A DNA stretch of 64,000 bases, from contig NZ_JTDL01000089.1 of the NCBI RefSeq assembly GCF_000802235.1, forward strand, positions 1-64,000, written 5' to 3'. The notes beneath the pieces are model-generated. The model saw nothing but the letters and a program-made list of their open reading frames with translations, searched no databases and was not told the DNA's origin. Positions within the stretch are counted from its first letter, which is position 1. Every line of letters begins with the position of its first letter. This stretch comes from Sinomonas humi (GTDB lineage: Bacteria > Actinomycetota > Actinomycetes > Actinomycetales > Micrococcaceae). Both the position numbers and the translations under genes were made by a program. Shown piece after piece: positions 24,141 through 33,212 of the stretch.

Positions 24141-25337
24141 CTACTCCGCGTGGACGTCCCGCGGGGGAACGAGCGGGATCGCCGCGAGCGGCGCGGCGGC
24201 GACGAGGCAGAAGGCGAGCGGGTAGCCGAGCGAGGCCACGAGCGCGCCCACCGCGGGCCCCACGCCCGACGCCGCCATGAACTGCCCGGTGTTCTGCGCC
24301 CCGAGCGCCTTGCCCGACCACCGCGGTCCCGCAGCCTCTGCCACGGATGTGAACGCGAGGCCGTTGTCCGCAACGCTGACAATGGTGGCGATCACGAACG
24401 CCGCGACAGCGGCAACCCGTAGGGACGCCACATCCGTCGCGGCCGCCAGGCCCATGGTCATGGCGGCCGCGACAGCGACCCAGCGGAGGAGCCGCACCCG
24501 GCTGCCGAGCCGGTCGCTCCACACGCCAACCGCGATCCGGCCGAACGCGCCCACGACCTGAGCCGCGCTCACGACCGCGCCGGCCGAGACGCTGTCGAGA
24601 CCGACGTCGGCGATGAGCCACACGAGGCCGAACGTCGAGAGTGTGAACTGGGGGACGACGAGCAGTACTGAGACCGCATGGATCCGCCACAGGAACGAGC
24701 CCGCGCGGTACGGGTTCGGCGTGCTCGCGGCCGCGCTGCGGGCCGGGGGCCGGGGCGGGTTCACGAGCCCGACCGCGCAGAGGATCGCGAGCACGGCGTT
24801 GAACACGAGCGGGAGGACCAGCGCCGCGCTCGTCCCGTGCCCCGCGGCGATCCACGGGACCGTGAGCGCCGCGACCGTCACGCCGAGCGGTTGGGCCATC
24901 TGCCGGATCCCCATGGCCAGCCCGCGCTGGCTCCGCGGGAACCAGCCGACGACGACGCGCCCGCTCGCCGCGTTGCTGCTCGCCGCGGCCGCGCCCCCGA
25001 GCAGACCGAAAGCGCCGAGCGCCGCGTAGCCCGGGACGAGGACGGCGCCGAGCGCGGCGAGTGCGGTCAGTCCGAGGCCCGCGGAGATCACCCAACGCTC
25101 GCCAACGCGGTCGGCGAGGGCGCCCCAGGCGATGAGGGTCAGGACCATGCCGACTGTCGGGGCCGCAGCGAGGAGGCCCGCCTGCGCGAGCGGAAGGCCA
25201 CGTTCAGTGCTCAGCACGGGGATGAGGAAGGCCGGAGCGCTCACGAAGGCGGTTCCGGCAGTCTGCGCTCCGACGCCGAGCGCGAGCATGCGCCACGCCG
25301 TCCCGTTCGTAGTCTCCAGATTCGTCCCGTTGGCCAT
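24141..25337 (-). CDS. MFS transporter, 12 TM, substrate unknown
   Basis: 398 residues from ATG 25337, which has AAGGGG 6 nt upstream; the longer frame from 25382 lacks such a site. Helix pairs and loop motifs such as GALADRVGERWVISAG and RSQRGLAMGIRQMAQPLG are typical of the major facilitator superfamily. The RGLAMGIRQ motif is common in CynX/NarK-like anion or organic acid carriers. It is the last gene of a leftward GntR-UbiB-MFS series, 79 bp after the kinase-like gene, so it may share its transcript. The substrate is unknown. Confidence 0.8.
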   Translation of the reverse strand: MANGTNLETTNGTAWRMLALGVGAQTAGTAFVSAPAFLIPVLSTERGLPLAQAGLLAAAPTVGMVLTLIAWGALADRVGERWVISAGLGLTALAALGAVLVPGYAALGAFGLLGGAAAASSNAASGRVVVGWFPRSQRGLAMGIRQMAQPLGVTVAALTVPWIAAGHGTSAALVLPLVFNAVLAILCAVGLVNPPRPPARSAAASTPNPYRAGSFLWRIHAVSVLLVVPQFTLSTFGLVWLIADVGLDSVSAGAVVSAAQVVGAFGRIAVGVWSDRLGSRVRLLRWVAVAAAMTMGLAAATDVASLRVAAVAAFVIATIVSVADNGLAFTSVAEAAGPRWSGKALGAQNTGQFMAASGVGPAVGALVASLGYPLAFCLVAAAPLAAIPLVPPRDVHAE

Positions 25338-25416
25338 GCTGCGCCCCTTCCGCCACGGCCATCGTGCTCCTACGTCCACCAAGTGAGCATTTTCGTCTCA
25401 CTATTCGGAAGGCAGA

Positions 25417-27099
25417 TCAGCGGTGCGGCAGGTTTCGCCCTCGCCGCCGTCGCTTCGCCGCACTCCACGCGAGGTAGCCACCAAGGCCTCCGAGTGCGGT
25501 GAGGCCGGTCCGCATGAACGGCACGCGCCACCCCGTCCACCGCTCGCGGTCCAGTGAGACAAGATCCCCGATGCCGCGGATGAACGCAGCCGTGATCACC
25601 CCGGCCACAACGCGGTCGCCGATCTTCTCGGCGCGGATGAGGAGCGGTTCGAGTTCGGCGGCGCGCAGCCGCACCTCGAAGCCACCTGAATCGACGATCC
25701 GCACGAGCCCGTCCACGAGGTGCGGGAGATCTTCGACGAGGTCCATCGCCCCTAGCCCGGCATCCTTCAGCCCGTTGAGGAGCGCCTGCGGGGAGTGCCT
25801 CTCTATGAACAGCTCGACGACGTACGGCTGGAGCGCCTGGCTGAGCCGGAAGCCTGGGTCGAGGACGCGGCCCAGGCCCTCGGCCATGACCAACATCTTG
25901 GAGATCACGGCGATCTCCTCCGGCAGCTGCAGCCGGTGCGTCCGCACCACCGCGAGCAGCCGCTGCACAAGTCGCGCCGTGTCGAGATCCTGCAGATCCA
26001 CTCGGTCGTAGAGCGAGATGAAGTCAGCGACGTCATCGGCCAGATCCGGGAGATCGGCTTCGTGGCTCCCGGCCGACATGTCGAGGAGCGTGCGCGCGAG
26101 CCGCCGGGCGTCCTTGCGGGCGACGGCGAGGAGCAGGCGGCTCAGCTGGTCGTGCAGCTGAGCGTCGATCTCCCCGACCATGCCGAAGTCGATGACCGCG
26201 ATCGCCCCATCGGACTGCACGAACATGTTGCCGGGGTGCGGATCCGCGTGGAAGAAAGCGTCGTGGAAGATCATTTGGGCGAGCGCGCTGGCCGCGTTGA
26301 GCGCGAGCGCAGAACGGTCGAAGCCGGCTGCGTCCAAGGCCTCGACGTCGTTGATCTTGAGGCCCTCGACCCGCTCGAGCGTGAGCATGCGGGACGTCGT
26401 CGTCCCCCAGAAGACGCGGGGGATCCGGATGTCAGGGCTCTCCGCGAAGTTCGCGGCGAAGCGCTCGGCGTTGCGGGCCTCTTGGAGGTAGTCGAGTTCC
26501 GCGAGGATCGTGCGGCCGAACTGCTCGACGAGGCCCACGAGGTTGTAGTCGGCCGCAGCGGACCACTGGCGGCTCGCCGACGATGCGAGGTTTCGCAGGA
26601 TCTCGAGGTCTTCGCGGATCCGGTCCACGGCGCCCGGCTTCCTGACCTTCACGACCACGCGCGTCCCGTCCGCGAGGCGGGCGCCGTGGACCTGGCCGAT
26701 GGACGCGCTCGCTATCGCTTCGTCGTCGAACGTCGCGAACGCCTCCTCGGCGTCGACGCCCAGTTCCTCGCGGACGACGGCGCGGATTTCCTCCGCGGGG
26801 ATCGGCGGCACCGCGTCCTGCAGCTTGGCGAGCTCTGCCTGATACGCCTCGGGCACGAGGTCTGGCCGGGTGGAAAGGATCTGCCCGAGCTTCATGAACG
26901 TGGGCCCGAGTTCCTCGAGCGCGAGGCGAAGATGCTCGGGCCCCCCGGCCGTGGCGTCGACGGCGTCGCCGAGGAGGTTCGTGGGCGACCAGCGGCCGAG
27001 GCCGGTCGCGTGGAGGAGGTGCCCGAGCCCGTGGCGGGTCAGGACCTCGCCGATCTGGGCGTAGCGTGCGGCGCGAGAGCCGGAGATTCCGAAGGCCAT
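25417..27099 (-). CDS. ABC1/UbiB (AarF) family kinase-like protein
   Basis: 560 residues. UbiB hallmarks are present: the KxGQ motif in FMKLGQILSTRPDLVP, the Ala-rich nucleotide loop in ASASIGQVHGA (replacing the Gly-rich loop), the catalytic HADPHPGN and the metal-binding VIDFGM. C-terminal hydrophobic stretches could anchor it to the membrane. The family supports isoprenoid-quinone or lipid metabolism through an unusual ATPase activity. The ATG follows the GntR stop by 3 bp, with GGAG inside the end of the GntR gene, so the two are translationally coupled. Confidence 0.92.
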   Translation of the reverse strand: MAFGISGSRAARYAQIGEVLTRHGLGHLLHATGLGRWSPTNLLGDAVDATAGGPEHLRLALEELGPTFMKLGQILSTRPDLVPEAYQAELAKLQDAVPPIPAEEIRAVVREELGVDAEEAFATFDDEAIASASIGQVHGARLADGTRVVVKVRKPGAVDRIREDLEILRNLASSASRQWSAAADYNLVGLVEQFGRTILAELDYLQEARNAERFAANFAESPDIRIPRVFWGTTTSRMLTLERVEGLKINDVEALDAAGFDRSALALNAASALAQMIFHDAFFHADPHPGNMFVQSDGAIAVIDFGMVGEIDAQLHDQLSRLLLAVARKDARRLARTLLDMSAGSHEADLPDLADDVADFISLYDRVDLQDLDTARLVQRLLAVVRTHRLQLPEEIAVISKMLVMAEGLGRVLDPGFRLSQALQPYVVELFIERHSPQALLNGLKDAGLGAMDLVEDLPHLVDGLVRIVDSGGFEVRLRAAELEPLLIRAEKIGDRVVAGVITAAFIRGIGDLVSLDRERWTGWRVPFMRTGLTALGGLGGYLAWSAAKRRRRGRNLPHR

Positions 27100-27102
27100 G
27101 GT

Positions 27103-27774
27103 CTACTCCGGGAGTCTTCCGGCGAGGCCGTCGAGGACGGGTTGGCGGCCCAGCTCGACGTGGGACGCGGCGAGCGATTCAGCGAGCTGCGTTCGGCCGG
27201 CGAGGATGGCTTCCCGCAGTTCGTCGTGCTCGATCGTGTTGAGCTCGACAGGCCGGCTCACGCCCAAGCCGAAGATCCAGCGGGTCAGGCCTTGGAGGGG
27301 GCGGAGGGATCGAGCCAGGAGTCGGTGGCCCGCGACATTGACGATCTCGGCGTGGAACTCCGTGTTGAGGTCCGAGGCCAGCTCGTCGTCGCCCGCCGCC
27401 GTGGCCTCCTTGGCGAGCTTGAGCAGCTCGCTCAACCGACCGCCGTCGGCCCCTGCTGCGACGCGCTCTGCGGCGCGCCGGGCCGCGAAGGATTCGAGGA
27501 TCACTCGGAGGTCGAAGAGCTCCTCGACGTCGGTGAGGGTCAGTTGCCGGACGACGGCGCCCCGCCGCGGCGCGGTGACGATGAACCCGTCCTGCTCGAG
27601 CCGGTGCAGGGCCTCCCGCACGGGAATCCGCGAGACGCGGTGCTGTTCAGATAGTTCCCGCTCGCGCAGGCGCTGTCCCGGGGCGAGCCTTCCGGCGACG
27701 ATGTCCTCGAGGATGAGCTGGTAGACGTGGCTCGCAAACGCCTCCTCGGGGGCGGCCTGCTCAGGGGTCTCCAT
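27103..27774 (-). CDS. GntR-family regulator, FCD (FadR) subfamily
   Basis: 223 residues. The winged helix occupies residues 10-75 ([26 protein letters not shown] is the recognition region, followed by the wing TAPRRGAVV). The all-helical FCD ligand domain follows, with the metal-binding Asp/His pattern ([16 protein letters not shown]). The start METPEQAAP is chosen because the -10 box TATTGT lies 7 nt upstream, giving a leaderless transcript. It is the first gene of the UbiB-MFS series and probably regulates it. Confidence 0.87.
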   Translation of the reverse strand: METPEQAAPEEAFASHVYQLILEDIVAGRLAPGQRLRERELSEQHRVSRIPVREALHRLEQDGFIVTAPRRGAVVRQLTLTDVEELFDLRVILESFAARRAAERVAAGADGGRLSELLKLAKEATAAGDDELASDLNTEFHAEIVNVAGHRLLARSLRPLQGLTRWIFGLGVSRPVELNTIEHDELREAILAGRTQLAESLAASHVELGRQPVLDGLAGRLPE

Positions 27775-27787
27775 GAGGGAGACAATA
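27775..27787 (-). promoter_or_regulatory. -10 box TATTGT of the probable leaderless GntR gene
   Basis: On the minus strand TATTGT (complement of 27782-27787) ends 7 nt before ATG 27774. No ribosome site is visible between them. Confidence 0.5.
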
Positions 27788-27821
27788 CCGGGGCTGCGGT
27801 CGAGGGTCGCTGATGCGAGAG

Positions 27822-27916
27822 CGGACGTTTGACGCGAAGGCGCAGGTTTAGCCCCAGAGAGCACGTTTGACGGTGCTGAAACGTGCGCCCTCGGAGGAAA
27901 CGTGCGCCTTCGCCTT
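27822..27916. repeat. 19-bp-period repeat block (3 direct + 2 inverted units)
   Basis: Five 19-bp windows fill exactly 95 bp. The word (C/G)GTTT sits at the same column of units 27822, 27841 and 27860, and its complement AAAC(G) opens units 27879 and 27898. The inverted repeats GCACGTTT/AAACGTGC (27861-27868, 27879-27886) and GCGAAGGCGCA/TGCGCCTTCGC (27834-27844, 27903-27913) nest inside. It lies directly after the stop of the leftward small membrane gene and may act as its terminator. Confidence 0.8.
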
Positions 27917-28154
27917 ACGGCTTCTTGGGAGGCGCTCCGGGACGAAACCAGTAGCGCTGAGGCATGAAAAACCAGAAGAGGAACACGATGGCCAAGAGCA
28001 TCAGGCTGAATAGGTCGGGTTGCGGAGTGGTTTCCCTGGTGAGAAACCAAAGCAGCCATTGAGCTGACCAAACGCCTCCGACACAGGCCAGATATGTACA
28101 TGCTCTGCCCCCGATGGTTCCGGGTGTCTTCGCGTCGCGGAGGCGGAACGTCAT
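27915..28154 (-). CDS. Small membrane protein, 79 aa
   Basis: Two hydrophobic helices, about residues 17-38 ([16 protein letters not shown]) and 48-66 ([13 protein letters not shown]), with a basic, proline-rich C-terminus (PGAPPKKP). The start MTFRLRDAK at 28154 is preferred over longer frames because GGAG lies 6 nt upstream. I recognise no family. The 19-bp-period repeat block begins at its stop codon, and no other gene is on the same transcript. Confidence 0.6.
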   Translation of the reverse strand: MTFRLRDAKTPGTIGGRACTYLACVGGVWSAQWLLWFLTRETTPQPDLFSLMLLAIVFLFWFFMPQRYWFRPGAPPKKP

Positions 28155-28565
28155 CACGTGCTCCTTCATCTGCAGGCGTCGTCCCAGTTGATCCTCATTC
28201 CGGCGGACCAAGCTACCGCCCCACAGGCGGCACCCACGATACCGAAGCTCATGGCTCCCAACGAGTTCCGCCCTGGTTCTGCGTGGCAGGGCCCGGGGAA
28301 TCTAGGGGCCCACGGATAGCGAGATAGGTGGCGGAGTTTGCGGCGTCTAGGGGGCGGGAGGCCTACGCCCGACGTTCCGCGACTCCCCGTCAAGGCGGCC
28401 GGCTGGCCAGCCAGGGCGCTCCGCTTCTCGGATCGTCCAGGTGCGGCGGTAGGCGACGCCGGAAGTTAGGGCGTAGTCGCGAAAACGAAACCCTTCGTTC
28501 AGATTCCGATGGTCTCATTCACCCTGCACCCTCCATCCATCCACCCTCGTGAGAAAGAACTGAAT
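28155..28565. other. Intergenic stretch without a supported gene
   Basis: About 410 bp between the leftward small membrane gene and the rightward nuclease/nucleotidase gene. It must hold two divergent promoters, but I see no convincing -35/-10 pair. Reading frames here lack ribosome sites and family features. Confidence 0.5.
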
Positions 28566-31500
28566 ATGGGGAACTCCAAGTGGAGAGCGTCGATTGCGCT
28601 CTTCGCGGTGGCCGTCGTGTCACCGCTTCTGCCGACGCTGCCGGCATCTGCCGCCGAGCAGCCGCCCGGCGTCGTCATCAATGAGGCCTACGTCAACGGC
28701 GGAAGCGCCGGCGCAGCCTACAAGAACAAGTTCGTCGAGCTCTACAACAGTTCGCCCCAAGACGTGAGTCTGGACGGCTGGTCGCTCCAGTACAGGCCCG
28801 CCACGGGGACCGGCGCAGCCTCTGGAGTCGCAAGCCTGACAGGGAAAATCATCAAGCCGCACGGCTATCTGCTCGTCCAAGGCGGCTCGAACGGCGCCGC
28901 GGGGGCGGAACTGCCGTCGGCGGATGTCAACGCTCCCAGCTTCAATCCTGCCGCCGGCGGCGGCACGATCGTCCTGGCCCGAAGTGCGAACGCCCTAACG
29001 CTGCCGATCGGGAGCGTGACGGGCAATGCGAGCGTCGTAGATCTTCTCGGCTACGGCAGTTCGAACACCTTCGAGACGGCGCCGGCCAGCGCCCCCTCCG
29101 GAACGGGCGATCCCCGCGGCCTGAGCCGAACGGGTGGCCGCGACACCGACAACAACCAGGGCGATTTCTCGCTCAGCACTGCGGTCACACCCCAAAACAT
29201 GACCTCGGACGGCGGGACGGACCCAGACCCGGACTCGGGCGGCACGGCCCCGGGCGCCAACCCTGCCGTCAAGGTCATCTCCGACATCCAGGGACCCGGA
29301 ACCCAGAGCCCGTTTGTCGGCCAGACCATGACGACGCGCGGCAAGGTCACCGCGGTCTTCCCCACGGGTGGTTTCAACGGCTACTACATCCAGACGCCCG
29401 GCTCCGGGGGAATCCCGGCGGCTGAGCGAACCGCTTCCGATGCGATCTTCGTCTACTCTCCGGCCACGGTCGGCTCAGTGCACCGAGGGGACTATGTCGA
29501 AATCACCGGCAACGTGAGCGAGTACTTCGACCTCACGCAGGTGAGTGTCAGCGCGGGCGGCCTGAAGATCCTGTCCGAACCGGTGCCAGAGGTGAAGCCG
29601 ACCGCTTTTAACCTCCCCCTAGCCGAAGCCGCGAAGGAAGCACTCGAAGGCATGCTCGTAACACCCGAGGGCGCCTACACGGTCACGGACAACTATTCGC
29701 TCAACAACTATGGAGAGGTCGGCCTCGCCGCGGGGACAAGCCCTCTCGTGACGCCGACCGCCGTTGCGCCCTATGGCTCGCCCGAGTACACAGCCACGAC
29801 GCAGGCCAACGCAGCCAAGAAGATCGTGCTCGATGACGGGGCGTCGACGAACTTCCTCAAGGACGCGGCGACGAAGGCCCAGCCGCTCCCGTACCTCACC
29901 GCCACGGATCCGGTCCGGGTGGGATCGCCCGTGACCTTCACGTCGGACGTGGTGCTCGACTGGCGCAACAGCGCGTGGAAGTTCGAGCCGCTCGAGCAGC
30001 TCACGCCGTCGAACGCGGCGACGGTCCAGCCCGCACACTTCGGGAACACGCGTCCCTCAGCGCCGGCCTCCGTGGGCGGCAACGTCAAGCTCGCAACGTT
30101 CAACGTGCTCAACTACTTCCCGACGACGGGCGATCAGCTCACGGGCTGCACGTACTACACAGACCGGGCCGGCCAGCCGGTCACGGTTCGTGACGGCTGC
30201 GACGCGCGCGGCGCGGCGAATCAGGAGAACTTCCTCCGTCAGCAGGCCAAGATCGTGGCGGCGATCAACGCATCCGGTGCTGACGTCGTCTCGCTCGAGG
30301 AGATCGAGAACTCCGCGAAGTTCGGGAAGCCGCGCGACGCCGCCCTCTCGAATCTGGTCGACGCTCTCAACGCGGCGGCACCCGGAACGTGGGCGTTCGT
30401 GCCCAGCCCCGCCAACGTCCCCGCGTCAGAGGACTTCATCCGGACGGCGTTCATCTACCGTCCGGGCGCCGTCGAGCCGGCGGGCTCCTCGGCGATCCTT
30501 GACGACGCCGCGTTCACGGGTATCGCACGCCAGCCCCTTGCCCAGGCATTCAGGGCGGCCGGCGCGGGTGATGGGACGAAGTTCCTCGCGATCGTGAACC
30601 ACTTCAAGTCGAAGGGCTCTGCGGCGACGCCGGACGACACGGACCAAGGCCAGGGTGCGTCGAACCTAGCGCGTACGGCGCAGGCGAAGGCCCTCGTGAG
30701 CTTCGCGGACTCGATGAAGAAGGAGGCAGGTACCGACCGGGTATTCCTCGTCGGCGACTTCAACGCCTACGCGTTCGAGGATCCGATGAACGTCCTCAAG
30801 GGCGCGGGCTACGTGGACCAGTCATCGCGCACGGGCGACAAGCAGTCGTACGCGTTCGGCGGCATGGTCGGCTCGCTCGACCATGTGCTCGCGTCGCCTG
30901 CCGCGGATGCGCTCGTCACCGGGGCCGACATCTGGAACATCAACTCAGTGGAATCCGTGGCCTTCGAGTACAGCCGCTACAGCTACAACGCCACGAGCTA
31001 CTACGCGCCGGACCAGTTCCGCGCGTCCGACCATGATCCGTTCGTCGTGGGGCTCAATCTCACGGAGGCGCCGACCGAGGCAGACGTTCGGTTCGTCAAT
31101 CTGAACGACTTCCACGGACGGATCGACGGGAACACCGTGAAGTTCGCAGGGACGGTCGAGCAGCTCAAGGCAGATGCTCCGGGAGGGAACGCTGTGTTCC
31201 TCTCCGCCGGTGACAACATCGGGGCCTCGCTCTTCGCTTCTGCGAGCCAGGACGACCAGCCGACGATCGACGTCCTCAACGCCCTCGGGCTCTCGGCGAG
31301 CGCGGTGGGCAACCACGAGTTCGACCGCAGCTTCTCGGACCTTACTGGGCGCGTGGTCAACGGCGGTGCGAACTCGAAGTTCCCCTATCTCGGAGCGAAC
31401 GTCTACGAGAAGGGGACGACGACGCCGGCTCTCCCCGAATACTCGATCGTCACCTCCGGGGGGCTCAAGATCGGGGTCGTCGGGGTCGTGACGCAGGAGA

Positions 31501-33044
31501 CGCCCGCGCTCGTCTCGCACGGCGGGATAGCGGACCTCGACTTCGGCGACCCGACCGACGCAGTCAACCGCGTCGCTGCGAAGCTCAAGGCCGAGGGGCT
31601 TGCTGACGTGATCGTCGCCGAGTACCACGACGGCGCCGGTGCGGGCACGCCCGAAGGGGCGAGCCTCGAGCAGGAGGTCGCTGCCGGCGGCCCATTCGCC
31701 AAGCTCGTCACGCAGACGACGGCAGACGTCGCGGCAATCTTCACGGGCCACACCCACAAGCAATACGCGTGGGACGCACCCGTTCCCGGCCAGCCGGGCA
31801 AGACCCGGCCCGTACTGCAGACGGGAAGTTATGGAGAGAACGTCGGCCTGGTCGATCTCAAGGTGGACCGGGGGACCAAGCAGGTCGTGAGCTACTCGCA
31901 GTCGAACGTGAAGCGCGCGACGACCGCGGATGCCGAGCTCGTGGCAAAGTACCCACGGGTCGCAGAGGTCAAGGCGATCGCGGACCGTGCTCTCGCCAAG
32001 GCCGCGGAGATCGGCAACCAGCCGATCGGCAAGGTCACCGCGGACATCACGACCGCGTTCTCCGGAGGCAACCGCGACGATCGCGCCAACGCCTCGACGC
32101 TCGGCGGCCTCGTTGCCGATGCGCTCCTTGCCTCGCTCGAGGATCCCGCGCTGGGCGGCGCGGAAATCGGGGTCGTGAATCCGGGCGGCCTCCGCGGCGA
32201 GCTCTACTACGCGCCCGACGGCACGATCACGTACGCCGAGGCGAACGCGGTCCTGCCGTTCGTCAACAATCTCTGGACCACCTCGCTCACGGGCGCTCAG
32301 GTCAAGACGATGCTCGAACAGCAGTGGCAGCGCCAAGCTGACGGGTCAGTCCCGAGCCGGCCATATCTCCAGCTCAGCCTCTCGAAGAACCTCGTGTACA
32401 CGTTCGACTCGACGCGGCCGGAAGGCGATCGGGTCACTTCGGTCCGGGTCAACGGGCAGCCGATTGATCCGCAGCGTTCGTATCGTGTGGGGACGTTCAG
32501 CTTCCTCGCACAGGGAGGCGACAACTTCCATGTCTTCAAGCAGGGCTCCGGGACGCGTGACTCGGGGCTCATCGACCGTGACGCATGGATCGCCTACCTC
32601 AAGGCCTCCTCGCCGGTCTCGCCGGACTTCGCCAAGCGCAGCGCGGAGGTTCAGGGAGCGCCGTCAAGCGTCGCGGCCGGGCAGCGGATCTCGATCGCCG
32701 TAGGCAGTCTCGACCTGACATCCTTGGGCAGCCCGACGAACACGCAGGTCTCGCTGACGTACTACCCTGCAACCGGAAGCCCGCAGTTCGTCGGTACGTT
32801 CCAAGCAACGGGCGGAAAGGCCCAGCTGGACTTCGCGGTCGGCCGGTACCCGCAGGGCGGGAAGTACGTCGTTTCCGCCCTTGAGTCTGGGACAACCGCG
32901 ACGCTGCCCATCTCGGTGCCTGTGGTCGATCTTCCGCCGCAGTGCCGGGCGCTCGAGGACCAGATCGCCACGGAGGGGATGAGCCCGCACAGCCCCAAGG
33001 CCTATGAAGCACTGAAGCGCAACTATGCGCGGCTCTGCAGCTAG
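28566..33044 (+). CDS. Giant secreted ExeM/NucH-type nuclease fused to a 5'-nucleotidase
   Basis: 1492 residues with a Sec signal peptide ending PASA. Domains in order: lamin-tail-like (about 35-190, VVINEAYVNGGSAG), an OB/beta region (about 235-490), an endonuclease/exonuclease/phosphatase domain (about 505-835; ATFNVLNYF, SLEEIEN, VGDFNAYAFEDP, SLDHVL, DHDPF) and a UshA-like 5'-nucleotidase (about 840-1380; NLNDFHGRID, GDNIG, GNHEFDRS at 916, TGHTHKQY). It probably cleaves extracellular nucleic acid and dephosphorylates the nucleotides, scavenging phosphate and nucleosides. ATG 28566 gives the clean signal peptide. There is no sortase motif. Confidence 0.9.
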   Translation: MGNSKWRASIALFAVAVVSPLLPTLPASAAEQPPGVVINEAYVNGGSAGAAYKNKFVELYNSSPQDVSLDGWSLQYRPATGTGAASGVASLTGKIIKPHGYLLVQGGSNGAAGAELPSADVNAPSFNPAAGGGTIVLARSANALTLPIGSVTGNASVVDLLGYGSSNTFETAPASAPSGTGDPRGLSRTGGRDTDNNQGDFSLSTAVTPQNMTSDGGTDPDPDSGGTAPGANPAVKVISDIQGPGTQSPFVGQTMTTRGKVTAVFPTGGFNGYYIQTPGSGGIPAAERTASDAIFVYSPATVGSVHRGDYVEITGNVSEYFDLTQVSVSAGGLKILSEPVPEVKPTAFNLPLAEAAKEALEGMLVTPEGAYTVTDNYSLNNYGEVGLAAGTSPLVTPTAVAPYGSPEYTATTQANAAKKIVLDDGASTNFLKDAATKAQPLPYLTATDPVRVGSPVTFTSDVVLDWRNSAWKFEPLEQLTPSNAATVQPAHFGNTRPSAPASVGGNVKLATFNVLNYFPTTGDQLTGCTYYTDRAGQPVTVRDGCDARGAANQENFLRQQAKIVAAINASGADVVSLEEIENSAKFGKPRDAALSNLVDALNAAAPGTWAFVPSPANVPASEDFIRTAFIYRPGAVEPAGSSAILDDAAFTGIARQPLAQAFRAAGAGDGTKFLAIVNHFKSKGSAATPDDTDQGQGASNLARTAQAKALVSFADSMKKEAGTDRVFLVGDFNAYAFEDPMNVLKGAGYVDQSSRTGDKQSYAFGGMVGSLDHVLASPAADALVTGADIWNINSVESVAFEYSRYSYNATSYYAPDQFRASDHDPFVVGLNLTEAPTEADVRFVNLNDFHGRIDGNTVKFAGTVEQLKADAPGGNAVFLSAGDNIGASLFASASQDDQPTIDVLNALGLSASAVGNHEFDRSFSDLTGRVVNGGANSKFPYLGANVYEKGTTTPALPEYSIVTSGGLKIGVVGVVTQETPALVSHGGIADLDFGDPTDAVNRVAAKLKAEGLADVIVAEYHDGAGAGTPEGASLEQEVAAGGPFAKLVTQTTADVAAIFTGHTHKQYAWDAPVPGQPGKTRPVLQTGSYGENVGLVDLKVDRGTKQVVSYSQSNVKRATTADAELVAKYPRVAEVKAIADRALAKAAEIGNQPIGKVTADITTAFSGGNRDDRANASTLGGLVADALLASLEDPALGGAEIGVVNPGGLRGELYYAPDGTITYAEANAVLPFVNNLWTTSLTGAQVKTMLEQQWQRQADGSVPSRPYLQLSLSKNLVYTFDSTRPEGDRVTSVRVNGQPIDPQRSYRVGTFSFLAQGGDNFHVFKQGSGTRDSGLIDRDAWIAYLKASSPVSPDFAKRSAEVQGAPSSVAAGQRISIAVGSLDLTSLGSPTNTQVSLTYYPATGSPQFVGTFQATGGKAQLDFAVGRYPQGGKYVVSALESGTTATLPISVPVVDLPPQCRALEDQIATEGMSPHSPKAYEALKRNYARLCS

Positions 33045-33068
33045 AAGCGCTTCCTAACGCAGGCCCCG

Positions 33069-33118
33069 TTGCCCCGTCAGCTCCTGCCGATTTGAATCTG
33101 CAGGAGCCGGCGGGGCAA
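33069..33118 (+). terminator. Two-tier hairpin after the nuclease/nucleotidase gene
   Basis: Outer arms TTGCCCCG (33069-33076) and CGGGGCAA (33111-33118), inner arms GCTCCTGC (33080-33087) and GCAGGAGC (33100-33107). It starts 25 bp after the stop. No long T tract follows. Confidence 0.65.
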
Positions 33119-33212
33119 TTGCATCTGCACGAGCGGGGAGGGCGCCAATTGTGACCCCCGTCATATCCTGACTGGGACGAGTAAGCGATCCGTCTAAGCG
33201 AAAGGCCATCCC

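Noticed and set aside
28516-28548. PHO-box-like direct repeats (ATTCACC, then ATCCACC 22 bp on) before the nuclease/nucleotidase gene
   Set aside because: They would suit a phosphate scavenger, but end 17 bp before the start codon, leaving no room for a -10 box behind them, and the middle unit does not match.
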